Below are positions 17,583 to 26,939 of a DNA stretch of 64,000 nt, in pieces. The position numbers and the translations under genes were made by a program. Origin of the DNA: Mucilaginibacter corticis (GTDB lineage Bacteria > Bacteroidota > Bacteroidia > Sphingobacteriales > Sphingobacteriaceae); NCBI RefSeq assembly GCF_007558865.1, contig NZ_VLPK01000002.1:744001-808000 (forward strand). The letters are read 5' to 3'. Position 1 is the first letter of the stretch, and each line of letters begins with the position of its first letter. Under the pieces are notes generated by a model. It was given only the letters and a program-made list of their open reading frames with translations. It had not been told where the DNA came from and ran no database searches.

Positions 17583-17674
17583 CCCCTCTTGAGAGGGGGC
17601 GAAGGGGTGTGTCTTTTCGTGTGCATAACACACCCCTGCAGCCGCACAATCGTCGCGCCCCCTCTCAAGATGGG
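17583..17674. repeat. Nested inverted repeat (19-bp outer, 9-bp inner)
   Basis: Outer arms are 17583-17601 and 17656-17674, with one mismatch in 19. Between them a second perfect dyad, GGGGTGTGT at 17604-17612 and ACACACCCC at 17628-17636, forms an inner stem. The whole can fold into a branched hairpin next to the xth stop (which is 10 bases to its right) and ends in T6 on one side, so it can also terminate xth. Short frames across it are not genes. Confidence 0.8.
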
Positions 17675-17683
17675 ATTTTTTAC

Positions 17684-18457
17684 TTACACATCCGCCAACT
17701 CTATCCAAACCGGGGCGTGGTCGCTTGATTTTTCCCAGCCGCGTACGTTTTTATCTACGCCGCCTGCCAAGAGGCGCTGCTCAACCTCGGGGCTTAGCAA
17801 AAAATGATCTATCCGCAAGCCGGCGTTACGGCCATAGGCATTTCTGAAATAGTCCCAAAAAGTATAGATCGTTTCGGTAGGGTATAGCTTACGCAGGGCA
17901 TCCGTCCAACCATGTGCCACCAAGCGGTGAAAAGCCTCGCGGGTTTCGGGCCTGAACAGGGCATCGTCTAGCCAGCGTTCGGGTTTATATACGTCCTGTT
18001 CGGTCGGCATCACATTATAATCGCCGGTTAACACCACCGGGATGCCACGGGCCAATAAACCCTCGGCATGGGTTATGAACCGTTCAAACCATTGCAGCTT
18101 ATAATCAAATTTTGGCCCGGGTGCAGGGTTGCCGTTGGGCAGATAAAGGCAGCCTATAACTATGCCATTTACCAGGGCTTCAATATAGCGGCTATGCAGG
18201 TCTTCCGGGGCGCCGGGCAAGCCGCGTTTAAGTTCCTGTATCTCACTTTTAGCTAAAATAGCTACGCCGTTCCAGCTTTTCTGCCCATGCCAGATGGCAT
18301 TATAGCCTGCATCAATAATTGCCTGCTCCGGGAATTTCTCTTGCGGCGCTTTCAATTCCTGCAGGCAAACCACATCAGGTTGGGTTTCTGTCAACCAGCG
18401 AAGCAGTACCGGCAGGCGGCCATTTACGCCGTTTACGTTGTAGGTAGCTATTTTCAT
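17684..18457 (-). CDS. xth: Exodeoxyribonuclease III
   Basis: A protein of 257 residues of the AP-endonuclease/exonuclease III family. Active-site residues are in view: Asn in MKIATYNVNGVNGR, Glu in VVCLQELKAPQEKFP, Asp and Asn in VVLTGDYNVMPTEQD, and the terminal Asp-His pair in SSDHAPVWIEL. It cuts at abasic sites and removes 3' blocks in base-excision repair. It is divergent from mutS, across a 303-bp gap with its own repeat structure. Confidence 0.94.
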   Translation of the reverse strand: MKIATYNVNGVNGRLPVLLRWLTETQPDVVCLQELKAPQEKFPEQAIIDAGYNAIWHGQKSWNGVAILAKSEIQELKRGLPGAPEDLHSRYIEALVNGIVIGCLYLPNGNPAPGPKFDYKLQWFERFITHAEGLLARGIPVVLTGDYNVMPTEQDVYKPERWLDDALFRPETREAFHRLVAHGWTDALRKLYPTETIYTFWDYFRNAYGRNAGLRIDHFLLSPEVEQRLLAGGVDKNVRGWEKSSDHAPVWIELADV

Positions 18458-18760
18458 ATCTGTAAACTTATAAAAATTAAACTTGCAATTAATGGCGATA
18501 TACAGGTGTCATCAAAGAAAATGTGTGCCAAACTGTATCATGAAAGCAATTTCACAAAGTTAACAATTTGTTTTACAGGCAATTTCAAAAACAGGTGTAC
18601 CAAAGTGTACCACCGGGACACATTCAGTTTGGTACACCTGTTTCATACTCACTTTAAATAGATATCGCGGTCTATCCACATCCGTTTAACTTTTCAACAA
18701 TCCTGCCAAAGCCCGTGCAATGCATTAACTTTACCGTTCACTTAAAAAGGAGTAAACCGC
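18458..18760. other. xth-mutS intergenic region with heptamer/dyad element
   Basis: No gene is seen in these 303 bases. They hold a perfect 16-bp inverted repeat (18589-18604 and 18628-18643) and short direct repeats GTGTACCA at 18595 and 18605 (10-bp period), with related heptamers TGTGCCA at 18524 and TGTATCA at 18534. The layout matches the TGAAACA elements at 33059 and 48302 in spacing: 72 nt from the first heptamer block to the pair and 35 nt from the pair to the inverted copy. The promoters of both flanking genes should also lie here. Confidence 0.6.
18747..18752 (+). promoter_or_regulatory. Shine-Dalgarno sequence deciding the mutS TTG start
   Basis: AAGGAG lies 8 bases before the TTG at 18761. 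Such sites are rare in this window. The in-frame stop TAA at 18743-18745 leaves no ATG between it and the conserved N-terminal motif, so the TTG is the only good start. Confidence 0.7.
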
Positions 18761-21370
18761 TTGGCAAAAGACGCTACCAAAGAAACGCCCTTAATGCAGC
18801 AGTATAATACAATTAAGGCTAAGTACCCCGGTGCTTTGCTGCTGTTCCGCGTGGGCGATTTTTACGAAACGTTTGGTGAGGATGCTATAAAAGCGGCCGG
18901 GATACTAGGGATAACGCTTACCCGCAGGGGCAATGGCGCGGCTACCTTTATTGAACTGGCCGGGTTTCCGCACCATTCGCTGGATACATACCTGCCTAAG
19001 CTGGTGCGCGCCGGTCAACGTGTTGCCATTTGCGACCAATTGGAAGACCCCAAAGCCACCAAAACCATAGTTAGGCGCGGAGTGACCGAGCTGGTTACCC
19101 CCGGTGTTGCCACTAACGATAATATCCTTAACCAAAAAAGTAATAACTACCTGGCGTCGCTGTATTATGAGAAGAACAGCATCGGCATAGCCCTGATAGA
19201 TATCTCAACCGGCGAGTTCCTGACCGCGCAGGGTAACAGCGATTACATCGATAAGCTATTACAGGGCTTTAGCCCGAGCGAGGTAATCTACCCCAAAAGT
19301 AAGCAAACCGAGTTTAAAGAAAGCTACAGCGACCGGTACTATACCTACACGCTTGACGAATGGCCCTACAGCGGCGATTACGCGCACGAAACGCTGTTAA
19401 AGCACTTCGGTGTTAAATCATTAAAAGGGTTTGGCATAGACAAGCTAAACCTGGGCATTGTAGCTGCCGGTGTCGCCTTACATTACCTGAATGAGACAGA
19501 GCACCGTAACCTGCAGCATATCTCGGCAATAAGCCGGATAGAAGAGGATAGGTATCTGTGGCTTGACAGGTTCAGCGTACGCAATCTTGAGCTGATAGGA
19601 TCGGCAAATGAAAACGCGCATACATTAGTTGAAGTGTTGGATCATACCTGCTCGCCTATGGGTGCAAGGCTGTTGCGCCGCTGGATAGTAATGCCGCTTA
19701 AGGAGATCAAGCCGATAAACGACAGGCTGGGTGTTGTTGAATACCTGATAGCCGAAGAAGAGCTGCGTGAAGAGTTGCAACAGCATATCCGCCAGATAGG
19801 CGACCTGGAGCGACTCATCTCGAAGATAGGCCTGCAAAAGGCTAATCCACGCGAGGTTTGTCAGCTTAAAAAGGCGTTGATAGCCATCGGGTCTATCAAG
19901 AAGCTATGTGAGCAATCCATCAGCATGCCGCTAAAAGCCATTGGCGAACAGTTGAACCCCTGCGCCTCAATCTGTGAAAAGATAGCCAATGAACTGCACC
20001 CCGAACCACCAGTGATGCTGATAAAGGGTTCGGTCATGAACGACGGCGTTAACGAAGAACTTGACCGCCTGCGTAAGATCGCTTTTGGAGGCAAGGGTTA
20101 CCTGTTGGAGATCCAAAAACGTGAGGCTGAAGCTACCGGTATACCATCGCTTAAGGTATCATTTAACAACGTTTTCGGCTACTATCTTGAGGTTACGCAT
20201 AGTCACCGCGATAAGGTGCCGACAGAGTGGATCCGTAAGCAAACGCTGGTAAACGCCGAACGCTATATCACCCCAGAGCTTAAGGAGTACGAAGAGCAGA
20301 TCCTCGGCGCCGAGGAGAAGATCCTGGCGCTTGAAACCAAGTTATACAATGACCTGCTGTACGCGCTGGCTGAATATATCAAACCTATCCAGCTTAATGC
20401 GCAACTGATCGCACGGTTAGATGTGTTATTAAACTTTGCTACCATCTCTATTAAAAACTATTACGTTAAGCCACAGATCAACGAGAGCAAGGTAATAGAC
20501 ATTAAGGGCGGCCGGCACCCGGTAATTGAAAAAACGTTGCCGCAAGGCGAGGAATATATTACTAATGATGTTTTCCTGGATTCAGAAAGCCAGCAGATCA
20601 TCATCATTACCGGGCCGAACATGGCGGGTAAGTCGGCATTGCTTAGGCAAACCGGGTTGATCGTGCTGATGGCACAGATGGGGTGCTTTGTACCCGCTAA
20701 ATCAGCCTCATTGGGTTTGGTGGATAAGATCTTTACAAGGGTAGGGGCGTCAGATAACTTATCGTCGGGAGAGTCGACCTTTATGGTGGAGATGAACGAG
20801 ACGGCAAGCATCCTGAATAACTTGTCAGATCGGAGCCTGATCTTACTGGACGAGATAGGCCGGGGGACTTCAACTTATGACGGGATTTCTATAGCCTGGT
20901 CCATTGCCGAATACCTGCACAACCACCCAACCGCGAAAGCTAAAACGCTTTTCGCGACGCATTACCACGAGTTGAACGAGTTGAGTAATAGCTTTAACCG
21001 TATTAAAAACTACAACGTTACCGTAAAGGAGATAGGCCACCAAATTATCTTCCTGCGCAAACTTGTGCCGGGCGGCAGCGAGCATAGCTTTGGGATCCAC
21101 GTGGCTAAACTGGCCGGTATGCCGCAAAAGGTGTTGTCGCGCGCCAATGAGATCTTGAAAAAACTGGAGAACGAACGTACCGGCGGCGAACATATTAAGG
21201 AGAGTATCCGCAAGGTGCAAAAGCAGGCTGTGCAAATGCAAATGTTCAGCATTGATGACCCGGTACTGGTAAAGATCCGCGACACGTTGAATAACCTCGA
21301 TGTTAATACCTTAACCCCTGTTGAAGCTTTAATGAAGCTTGACGAGATACAGCGGGTGATAAAAGGGTAG
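18761..21370 (+). CDS. mutS: DNA mismatch repair protein MutS
   Basis: A MutS of 869 residues, full length. The mismatch-reading Phe-x-Glu is in [12 protein letters not shown] near residue 35. Connector, lever and clamp domains follow. The ATPase has the Walker A motif [17 protein letters not shown] near 620, the signature [13 protein letters not shown], the Walker B motif [16 protein letters not shown] and the switch His in ATHYHEL. The start codon is TTG (18761), supported by the motif [15 protein letters not shown], which lies at residues 10-24 as in other MutS proteins. No mutL is in the window. Confidence 0.97.
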   Translation: MAKDATKETPLMQQYNTIKAKYPGALLLFRVGDFYETFGEDAIKAAGILGITLTRRGNGAATFIELAGFPHHSLDTYLPKLVRAGQRVAICDQLEDPKATKTIVRRGVTELVTPGVATNDNILNQKSNNYLASLYYEKNSIGIALIDISTGEFLTAQGNSDYIDKLLQGFSPSEVIYPKSKQTEFKESYSDRYYTYTLDEWPYSGDYAHETLLKHFGVKSLKGFGIDKLNLGIVAAGVALHYLNETEHRNLQHISAISRIEEDRYLWLDRFSVRNLELIGSANENAHTLVEVLDHTCSPMGARLLRRWIVMPLKEIKPINDRLGVVEYLIAEEELREELQQHIRQIGDLERLISKIGLQKANPREVCQLKKALIAIGSIKKLCEQSISMPLKAIGEQLNPCASICEKIANELHPEPPVMLIKGSVMNDGVNEELDRLRKIAFGGKGYLLEIQKREAEATGIPSLKVSFNNVFGYYLEVTHSHRDKVPTEWIRKQTLVNAERYITPELKEYEEQILGAEEKILALETKLYNDLLYALAEYIKPIQLNAQLIARLDVLLNFATISIKNYYVKPQINESKVIDIKGGRHPVIEKTLPQGEEYITNDVFLDSESQQIIIITGPNMAGKSALLRQTGLIVLMAQMGCFVPAKSASLGLVDKIFTRVGASDNLSSGESTFMVEMNETASILNNLSDRSLILLDEIGRGTSTYDGISIAWSIAEYLHNHPTAKAKTLFATHYHELNELSNSFNRIKNYNVTVKEIGHQIIFLRKLVPGGSEHSFGIHVAKLAGMPQKVLSRANEILKKLENERTGGEHIKESIRKVQKQAVQMQMFSIDDPVLVKIRDTLNNLDVNTLTPVEALMKLDEIQRVIKG

Positions 21371-21537
21371 GGTAATTTCGAATTTCGGATCTTCAATTTC
21401 GGATTTCTGTTGTAGAGGCGCAATACCTTGCGCCTCCGGCATTAAATAAAACGTAATGTATTGCCTATCTACGCATTATGTTGAAATGTTTATAACATCC
21501 CATAATTCTTTACCCTTTTTTGTGCTATTTTTAAGGC

Positions 21538-22164
21538 ATGAGCTTAAACCGTTACCTTGTATTGTTTTGTGCAGCTGCCATAATTCTTTCGTCGTGCCAT
21601 TCAAGAAAAGCAGCATTAAAGTCTGACTCCGGCGTAGCTGCAGGTCCGCCAACATATATCACAGATCCTACAAGGATGGTGGTTAGACGTATCCCACCAG
21701 AACATATCATACCATCGTCTGATATCATGGATAAATATTCGCAGTTAATGGGTGTTAAGAAGAATGACATTACCGATGGTCGCCTGTACAATTTTATAGA
21801 AACATGGACAGGTACCCCATACAGGTTCGGCGGGTTGGATAGGGAAGGGATTGATTGCTCGGGTTTTGCTTTATTGTTAGAGCAGCAAGTATACGCTATT
21901 CCATTGCCACGTACTACTAAACTACAAGTCTCGGTAATAAATCGTAAGTATGAGAATGAATTAAAGGAGGGCGACCTGGTGTTTTTTGATTTCGACGGCA
22001 AGCAATTTAGCCACGTTGGGGTATACCTGCAAAATGGCTACATTGTTCATGCCAGTACAACCAAGGGGGTTATTGTGGTTCCATTGCACGGCGCTATTTA
22101 TAAATATTTTTCGCGTGCCGGATCAATTCCGGTTGTCGATTCTGTTGTTGTGGCGCAGAATTAA
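21538..22164 (+). CDS. NlpC/P60 family lipoprotein (cell-wall hydrolase)
   Basis: A protein of 208 residues with a lipoprotein signal (AAAIILSSC, Cys near residue 20). The C40 peptidase domain fills the second half: catalytic Cys in REGIDCSGFALLLEQ, His in KQFSHVGVYLQNG and a third polar residue in YIVHAST. It probably cuts peptide cross-links of peptidoglycan from the inner face of the outer membrane. It follows mutS after a 167-bp gap containing a low-complexity AATTTCGGAT tract and is transcribed separately. Confidence 0.9.
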   Translation: MSLNRYLVLFCAAAIILSSCHSRKAALKSDSGVAAGPPTYITDPTRMVVRRIPPEHIIPSSDIMDKYSQLMGVKKNDITDGRLYNFIETWTGTPYRFGGLDREGIDCSGFALLLEQQVYAIPLPRTTKLQVSVINRKYENELKEGDLVFFDFDGKQFSHVGVYLQNGYIVHASTTKGVIVVPLHGAIYKYFSRAGSIPVVDSVVVAQN

Positions 22165-22215
22165 GCTGCTTTATTATCCGCAGGTAAATATTATTTTAAT
22201 AATTTTGCCTCCACC

Positions 22216-22332
22216 ATGTCAAAACAAGATTACTCTTTCTGGACTAAATACAAGCGCTTTGCTGGTACCGAAATATTGCTTTATGTAATAATGGTATTGG
22301 GTATTATATTAGGCATCTGGATATTTAGTTAA
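22216..22332 (+). CDS. 38-residue single-helix membrane protein
   Basis: ATG at 22216 and TAA at 22330-22332. The first 18 residues are polar and charged (SKQDYSFWTKYKRFAG) and the last 19 form one membrane helix (LLYVIMVLGIILGIWIF). A TAnnTTTG match (TAATTTTG at 22200-22207) is 8 bases upstream, too close for a normal leader but possible for a nearly leaderless message. No family is recognised. It may instead be co-transcribed with the NlpC/P60 gene 51 bases upstream. Confidence 0.5.
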   Translation: MSKQDYSFWTKYKRFAGTEILLYVIMVLGIILGIWIFS

Positions 22333-22498
22333 ATATTTTTCTGTTTTGTACCCGACGGTAATATCTTTCCATGCTGTAAGATCATGCTTTATCCTGTGAT
22401 GTTTTTTTAACCTTAACCTGTTAAATATTTTTATGATAATAACGGGGTGCTGATTTTTTTTAAGACTTTTGCAACCTTAACTACCTGATTGGGAAATA

Positions 22499-23539
22499 AT
22501 GAAATTGAAATTAAAACGGCCGCTGGCATTCTTTGATATTGAAGCTACCGGTATAAATATTGGTGTTGACCGTATTGTTGAGCTATCAGTAATTAAACTG
22601 CACCCGGACGGGAGCGAAGAAGTAAAAACATGGCGCGTTAATCCCGAAATGCCTATTCCTATAGAATCTTCATTGATACATGGTATTTATGATGAGGATA
22701 TAAAAAATGAAGCCACTTTTAAAGAAATAGCACCTTTGGTAGCTGCGTTTTTAGATAACAGCGACCTGGCAGGTTTTAACTCTAATAAGTTTGATATCCC
22801 GATGTTGATGGAGGAGTTTTTAAGGGTTGGTGTTTTGTTTGATCTGGATAACCGCCATTTTGTTGATGTTCAAAATATCTTTCACCAAATGGAGCAGCGT
22901 ACTTTAAAAGCCGCTTATCAGTTTTATTGTCAAAAAGATATTGTAAACGCGCATTCTGCCGAGGCTGATACCCGTGCTACCATGGAAGTGTTGCTGGCGC
23001 AAATAGAGCGGTACGAGAACCAGGAGTGGGAAGATAAAAAGGGTAATCGCATCATACCTGTTGTAGATCATGTTGAAGGCCTGCACAAGTTTACCAACTT
23101 AAATCGTCCTGTTGATTTTGCCGGCCGTATGGCTTATAACGAAAACGGCGAAGAGGTTTTTAACTTCGGTAAACATAAAGGTAAAAGGGTAGAAGATGTG
23201 TTTGGTATTGAGCCCAGCTACTATTCATGGATGATGAATGGTGATTTTCCGTTATATACCAAGCGTAAATTAGAAGAAATTTATAAACGCTGGAATGATA
23301 AGCGCCAGGCAGATCGCCAGCAAAAAGCAACTCAACCTAAACCTGTTGTAGAAAGCACTGAAGTTCCTAAGACAGTAACCCCAAATATCCAGAAAGAACT
23401 GTTTAAAAAGCCCGAACCCCAAAAGCCTTACAACAAACCATACGACAATAAGCCTTTTAAAAAGAAGGAAGAACCAGCCAAACCGGTTGATGAAGATATG
23501 CTGAAGTTACTGGCTGATAAGTTTAAGAAGGGGTTGTGA
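22499..23539 (+). CDS. DnaQ-like 3'-5' exonuclease with C-terminal QSregVF-like domain
   Basis: A protein of 346 residues. The DEDDh exonuclease occupies about residues 1-170: FFDIEATGINIG carries the first acidic pair, FNSNKFDIPMLMEE the next Asp, and AHSAEADTRATMEVL the His and last Asp. A short domain at about 215-265 (VFNFGKHKGKRVEDVFG, YYSWMMNGDFPLYTK) resembles the DUF3820/QSregVF fold. The end is rich in Lys, Pro and Glu and is probably disordered. It is not clearly a polymerase epsilon subunit; it may trim DNA or RNA in repair. Confidence 0.85.
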   Translation: MKLKLKRPLAFFDIEATGINIGVDRIVELSVIKLHPDGSEEVKTWRVNPEMPIPIESSLIHGIYDEDIKNEATFKEIAPLVAAFLDNSDLAGFNSNKFDIPMLMEEFLRVGVLFDLDNRHFVDVQNIFHQMEQRTLKAAYQFYCQKDIVNAHSAEADTRATMEVLLAQIERYENQEWEDKKGNRIIPVVDHVEGLHKFTNLNRPVDFAGRMAYNENGEEVFNFGKHKGKRVEDVFGIEPSYYSWMMNGDFPLYTKRKLEEIYKRWNDKRQADRQQKATQPKPVVESTEVPKTVTPNIQKELFKKPEPQKPYNKPYDNKPFKKKEEPAKPVDEDMLKLLADKFKKGL

Positions 23540-23594
23540 TTAGTCATTAGTCATTAGTCATTAGTCATTAGTCATTAGTCATTAGTCATTAGTT
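23539..23594. repeat. Heptanucleotide tandem repeat, (ATTAGTC)7 and a partial copy
   Basis: Seven perfect units ATTAGTC start at the last base of the exonuclease stop codon, followed by ATTAGTT. It is not coding. Tract length is likely to vary by slippage. Confidence 0.95.
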
Positions 23595-23696
23595 TAATTT
23601 TGAGCTATACAAGTTATTAAAAAGGGTGGTAGGTATTGAAACTTATTGCCTTTTTTATTTAGCCCGCGACAGGCCTAATCTTTAATTAACCAACCT

Positions 23697-24635
23697 CTAA
23701 TCTCTAAACTTCAAAAACTCGATATTTCTTTTCAATCCGTTGAACTTGGTGCGTTTAACGGCCGAATTTTTAAATACCTTTTGAAAAACATCCTCCGTAA
23801 TTTCACGCAGGTCATTAGCGTTTAAATTCAATAGGTCGGGGTGCGGATCAAACGCCGGCTCGTTATTTATAATGGAGAATTTATTCCACGGGCAAACATC
23901 CTGGCAAATGTCGCAACCGAACATCCAGTTATCCATTTTGCCCTTAAACTCCTGTGGAATCTCGTTTTTTAGTTCGATGGTTAAATATGATATGCAACGG
24001 CTGCCATCCACAACATAAGGCCCTACAATAGCATCAGTAGGGCAGGCGTCAATACAGCGGGTACAGGTACCGCAATGATCGGCAGTAGGATCAATATCAT
24101 ATTCCAGTTCAATATCAACTATCAACTCTGCCAGGAAAAAGAACGACCCCGTTTTTTGATTGATCAGGTTGGTGTTTTTTCCTATCCAGCCAAGTCCTGC
24201 CTTTTTTGCCCAGGCTTTGTCAAGCACCGGTGCCGAATCAACAAATGCACGGCCACCAATTTCGCCGATCTTTTCGTTTATAATTGCTAATAGCTGCTTT
24301 AATTTGTCCTTAATTACCGTATGGTAATCTTTACCATAGGCATATTTTGAGATCTTTGGCGCAGTTGGATCAGACTGTGTATTTTCCGTGTAATAATTTA
24401 ACCCCAACGAGATAACAGATTTGGCCCCGTCAACCAACAAGCGCGGGTCAAGGCGCTTGTCAAAATAGTTCTCCATGTATTGCATTTCGCCATGCATGCC
24501 CTTGTTTAGCCATGCTTCAAGCCGTGGGGCTTCCTGCTCTAAAAACTCAGCTTTGGCAATACCACAAAACAGGAAGCCAAGTTTTTTAGCTTCCGCTTTA
24601 ATAAGTTCGCTGTATGCTGATCTGTTTTGCTGCAT
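23697..24635 (-). CDS. queG: Epoxyqueuosine reductase
   Basis: A protein of 312 residues. Two 4Fe-4S clusters are bound by the ferredoxin-like motifs [17 protein letters not shown] near residue 190 and [11 protein letters not shown] near 245. The N-terminal cobalamin-binding domain shows [10 protein letters not shown] and the loop [16 protein letters not shown]. The enzyme makes the last step to queuosine in the anticodon of certain tRNAs, using cobalamin. It lies alone between a repeat-rich gap and an acidic small protein gene. Confidence 0.94.
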   Translation of the reverse strand: MQQNRSAYSELIKAEAKKLGFLFCGIAKAEFLEQEAPRLEAWLNKGMHGEMQYMENYFDKRLDPRLLVDGAKSVISLGLNYYTENTQSDPTAPKISKYAYGKDYHTVIKDKLKQLLAIINEKIGEIGGRAFVDSAPVLDKAWAKKAGLGWIGKNTNLINQKTGSFFFLAELIVDIELEYDIDPTADHCGTCTRCIDACPTDAIVGPYVVDGSRCISYLTIELKNEIPQEFKGKMDNWMFGCDICQDVCPWNKFSIINNEPAFDPHPDLLNLNANDLREITEDVFQKVFKNSAVKRTKFNGLKRNIEFLKFRD

Positions 24636-24716
24636 TATTGCAAAGATAGCATAAATACAAAACAGACTTTTTAATTGCTTGTTATTGCTTATAAATCATT
24701 ATAAACGCTTAATGCC

Positions 24717-24968
24717 ATGGAAAATACAGCAGGTACCGATCCTAAAGATGATCAGATCACAAACGACGATAATTCTGTAACCAATAAAGATGGTAACAAT
24801 AACCTGGAACAGGGCGAGCCACCGGTTGACCCGCATGAAGAAAATTCAGACGCGGACAGGATCCAAACTACAGCGCCCGATGATAATATGGGCGACCCGA
24901 CACCATTGAAAGAAGAGGACGAAGATGCTTCAAATAAAGGGCAAGGGCCAAAAGGTGAAAATCTATAA
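24717..24968 (+). CDS. Small acidic, disordered protein
   Basis: A protein of 83 residues with a high content of Asp, Glu, Asn, Pro and Gly (for example PPVDPHEENSDADR and LKEEDEDASNKG). It has no hydrophobic core, no signal peptide and no cysteine, so it is probably unfolded. The family is unknown. It is divergent from queG (81-bp gap) and converges with the LTA-synthase-like gene, with a 35-bp gap. That it is a gene rests on frame length and on the plausible start. Confidence 0.5.
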   Translation: MENTAGTDPKDDQITNDDNSVTNKDGNNNLEQGEPPVDPHEENSDADRIQTTAPDDNMGDPTPLKEEDEDASNKGQGPKGENL

Positions 24969-25003
24969 GTTTTTTTAGGACGGGTCACATTTAAGGTGAA
25001 TCA

Positions 25004-26872
25004 CTAATAGGCTAAATATTCTGTAAATATTTGCTGCATAAAAGCCTTGCCCGTAAGTAAGGTTTTTTCGGTTAAGGCTGGGTCGGCAGTTTTGTTTTTA
25101 ACATAGATCATGCGCTGGCCCGAGCTGTCGTATGATACAGCCTGATCGGGCAATAAAAAGCCAAAGCCGTTATCCCAGTCAAAAAAAGCAAACGCGGGTG
25201 TGTACGGGTTCAATAAGTTTCTTGACCATTTAAACTTTTGCTGCGGCATATTAAGCTGGGCTAAAAGCGTAGCGGCTATATCTATCTGGTTGCCCAGTTT
25301 GGTTATTTTGGTGCCACGGTATTCAGGTTTTATAGCATCGCCAAAAAATAAAAGCGGAATATGGTATTTAGCCGGGTCAAAAGCCGCGGACGTGCTTTTT
25401 GGTAAACGGTGCCCATGGTCTGCAACTAAAATAAATAAGGTATTTTTATACCACTCGTGTTTTTTTGCGTCTTCAAAATAAGCGTTCAGGCATGAATCTG
25501 TAAACCAGGCCGTGCTTCTAAACTGGTCGGCCACATCTTTACCCTTAAAGTGCGGCGCGCCCGGAAGCAAGAATGGCTCATGGTTGGTTGATGTTTGCAA
25601 TAACGAAAAAAATGGTTTGGTTTGTTTGCTAACGTAAGCTATATGTTTGTCAAAAAGTACGTTATCGTACGCTCCCCAGGTAGTACCGACCTCACTTTTC
25701 TGCATGGTCTTTTCATCAATGATCTTGTCCGTTTTATGATCATTCATATAGGTGTCAAAGTTCATGTAGTCGCTGTTGCCACCATAAAAATAGGAGGTAT
25801 TGTAGCCGGTATCTTTAAACTCGCTTAACAATGATGGCAGCTTTCTTTGCTTGGTGGTATCGATAACTATCGTACGAATAGCCTGCGAAGGATAACCGCT
25901 CAGAATAGCTATAATGCCCTTGTCTGTACGGTCGCCGGCCGAGTAAATGTTATTGAACAATACCCCATTCTTTACAAACTTTTCAAAGTTAGGGGCGACA
26001 CCTTTTTCACCGCCTAATGATTCAATGATATCAGCCGTGTAGCTTTCCATTTGGATAATAACCACGTTTGGCTTATCTGTATTCAGGATATGGATGGTGG
26101 TGTCTTTTTTTACTTTGAACGCGCTGTCAACAATACTTTTTGCCTGTGCCGGAGGCATAAATAAGTAAGGGTTATAAGGCTTGCGCAGGTTCTCAAATAC
26201 GTTGTTAAATAGGTTCCATTCGGTATTTTGAGCTGAAAGATCCAATAACTGGTTGTCAGAGAAATAACCCGCGCTTTGGTTAATCGGCATGGGAGTTAGC
26301 GTTCCCCGCAGAATAATGAAGTTTATACCAAACAGAAATATGGAGAAAATTATCTTGGTTTTAGTAGTTGCCACCGACTTTTTAAAAGAATGGTCAAGTA
26401 TATAATGGGCTAAAACAATACCGGTGATCAGCAGAACTACCATAATGGTAAGATTCAACGCGATAGGCGATGATGCCGTAGAAGACATGGACTCGGCAGG
26501 CGAATTGTAAAGCGTATCAAACGCGCGGAAATTAACTTTTGCACCCCATTCTGCAAAGATTCCCAGGTCAACCACCGCTATCAGGCTGATACAAAACAAA
26601 CAAAACCAGGTATAAATTTTAAGCCAGATAGATTTGATCGGCTTCTTACCGACAAACCAGTTAATAACAAATACCAATAACGGCAGTATGGCTATATAAG
26701 CAGTGGCAGAAGCATCCATGCGGATGCCGTAAAGAAATGTTTTTACAATATCTGTAAAAGTAGCCCCGTGAAGTTTGGTATGGAAGTATATCTCGAACGT
26801 AGCCCTTGTTATAGCAAAAAACAAGAGCCAAAAGATATAAAAACGAATAAAACTATAAAGGCTTCTTAACAT
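25004..26872 (-). CDS. LTA synthase family sulfatase (phosphoglycerol transferase-like)
   Basis: A protein of 622 residues. The first 220 form about five membrane helices (FIRFYIFWLLFFAITRA, YIAILPLLVFVINWF, LTIMVVLLITGIVLAHYIL). The extracytoplasmic sulfatase-type domain follows: metal-binding Glu in VVIIQMESYTADIIE, catalytic Thr in AGDRTDKGIIAILSGYP, and Asp-His in FILVADHGHRLP. In this Gram-negative group the product is unlikely to be lipoteichoic acid; periplasmic glucan or lipid modification with phosphoglycerol or phosphoethanolamine is more likely. It is transcribed alone. Confidence 0.9.
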   Translation of the reverse strand: MLRSLYSFIRFYIFWLLFFAITRATFEIYFHTKLHGATFTDIVKTFLYGIRMDASATAYIAILPLLVFVINWFVGKKPIKSIWLKIYTWFCLFCISLIAVVDLGIFAEWGAKVNFRAFDTLYNSPAESMSSTASSPIALNLTIMVVLLITGIVLAHYILDHSFKKSVATTKTKIIFSIFLFGINFIILRGTLTPMPINQSAGYFSDNQLLDLSAQNTEWNLFNNVFENLRKPYNPYLFMPPAQAKSIVDSAFKVKKDTTIHILNTDKPNVVIIQMESYTADIIESLGGEKGVAPNFEKFVKNGVLFNNIYSAGDRTDKGIIAILSGYPSQAIRTIVIDTTKQRKLPSLLSEFKDTGYNTSYFYGGNSDYMNFDTYMNDHKTDKIIDEKTMQKSEVGTTWGAYDNVLFDKHIAYVSKQTKPFFSLLQTSTNHEPFLLPGAPHFKGKDVADQFRSTAWFTDSCLNAYFEDAKKHEWYKNTLFILVADHGHRLPKSTSAAFDPAKYHIPLLFFGDAIKPEYRGTKITKLGNQIDIAATLLAQLNMPQQKFKWSRNLLNPYTPAFAFFDWDNGFGFLLPDQAVSYDSSGQRMIYVKNKTADPALTEKTLLTGKAFMQQIFTEYLAY

Positions 26873-26939
26873 CGGGGGGCAAAAATAACCATTTTACCCA
26901 AAGGTTAAGAAGCCTTTAAAAAAATGTTGACTTATTGAC

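Noticed and set aside
17465..17807. Short open frames between the secreted-protein gene and xth
   Set aside because: They run through the nested repeat and into xth in other frames, with no family resemblance.
23539..23594. CRISPR or origin iterons
   Set aside because: It is a pure tandem heptamer with no spacers and no replication protein gene beside it.
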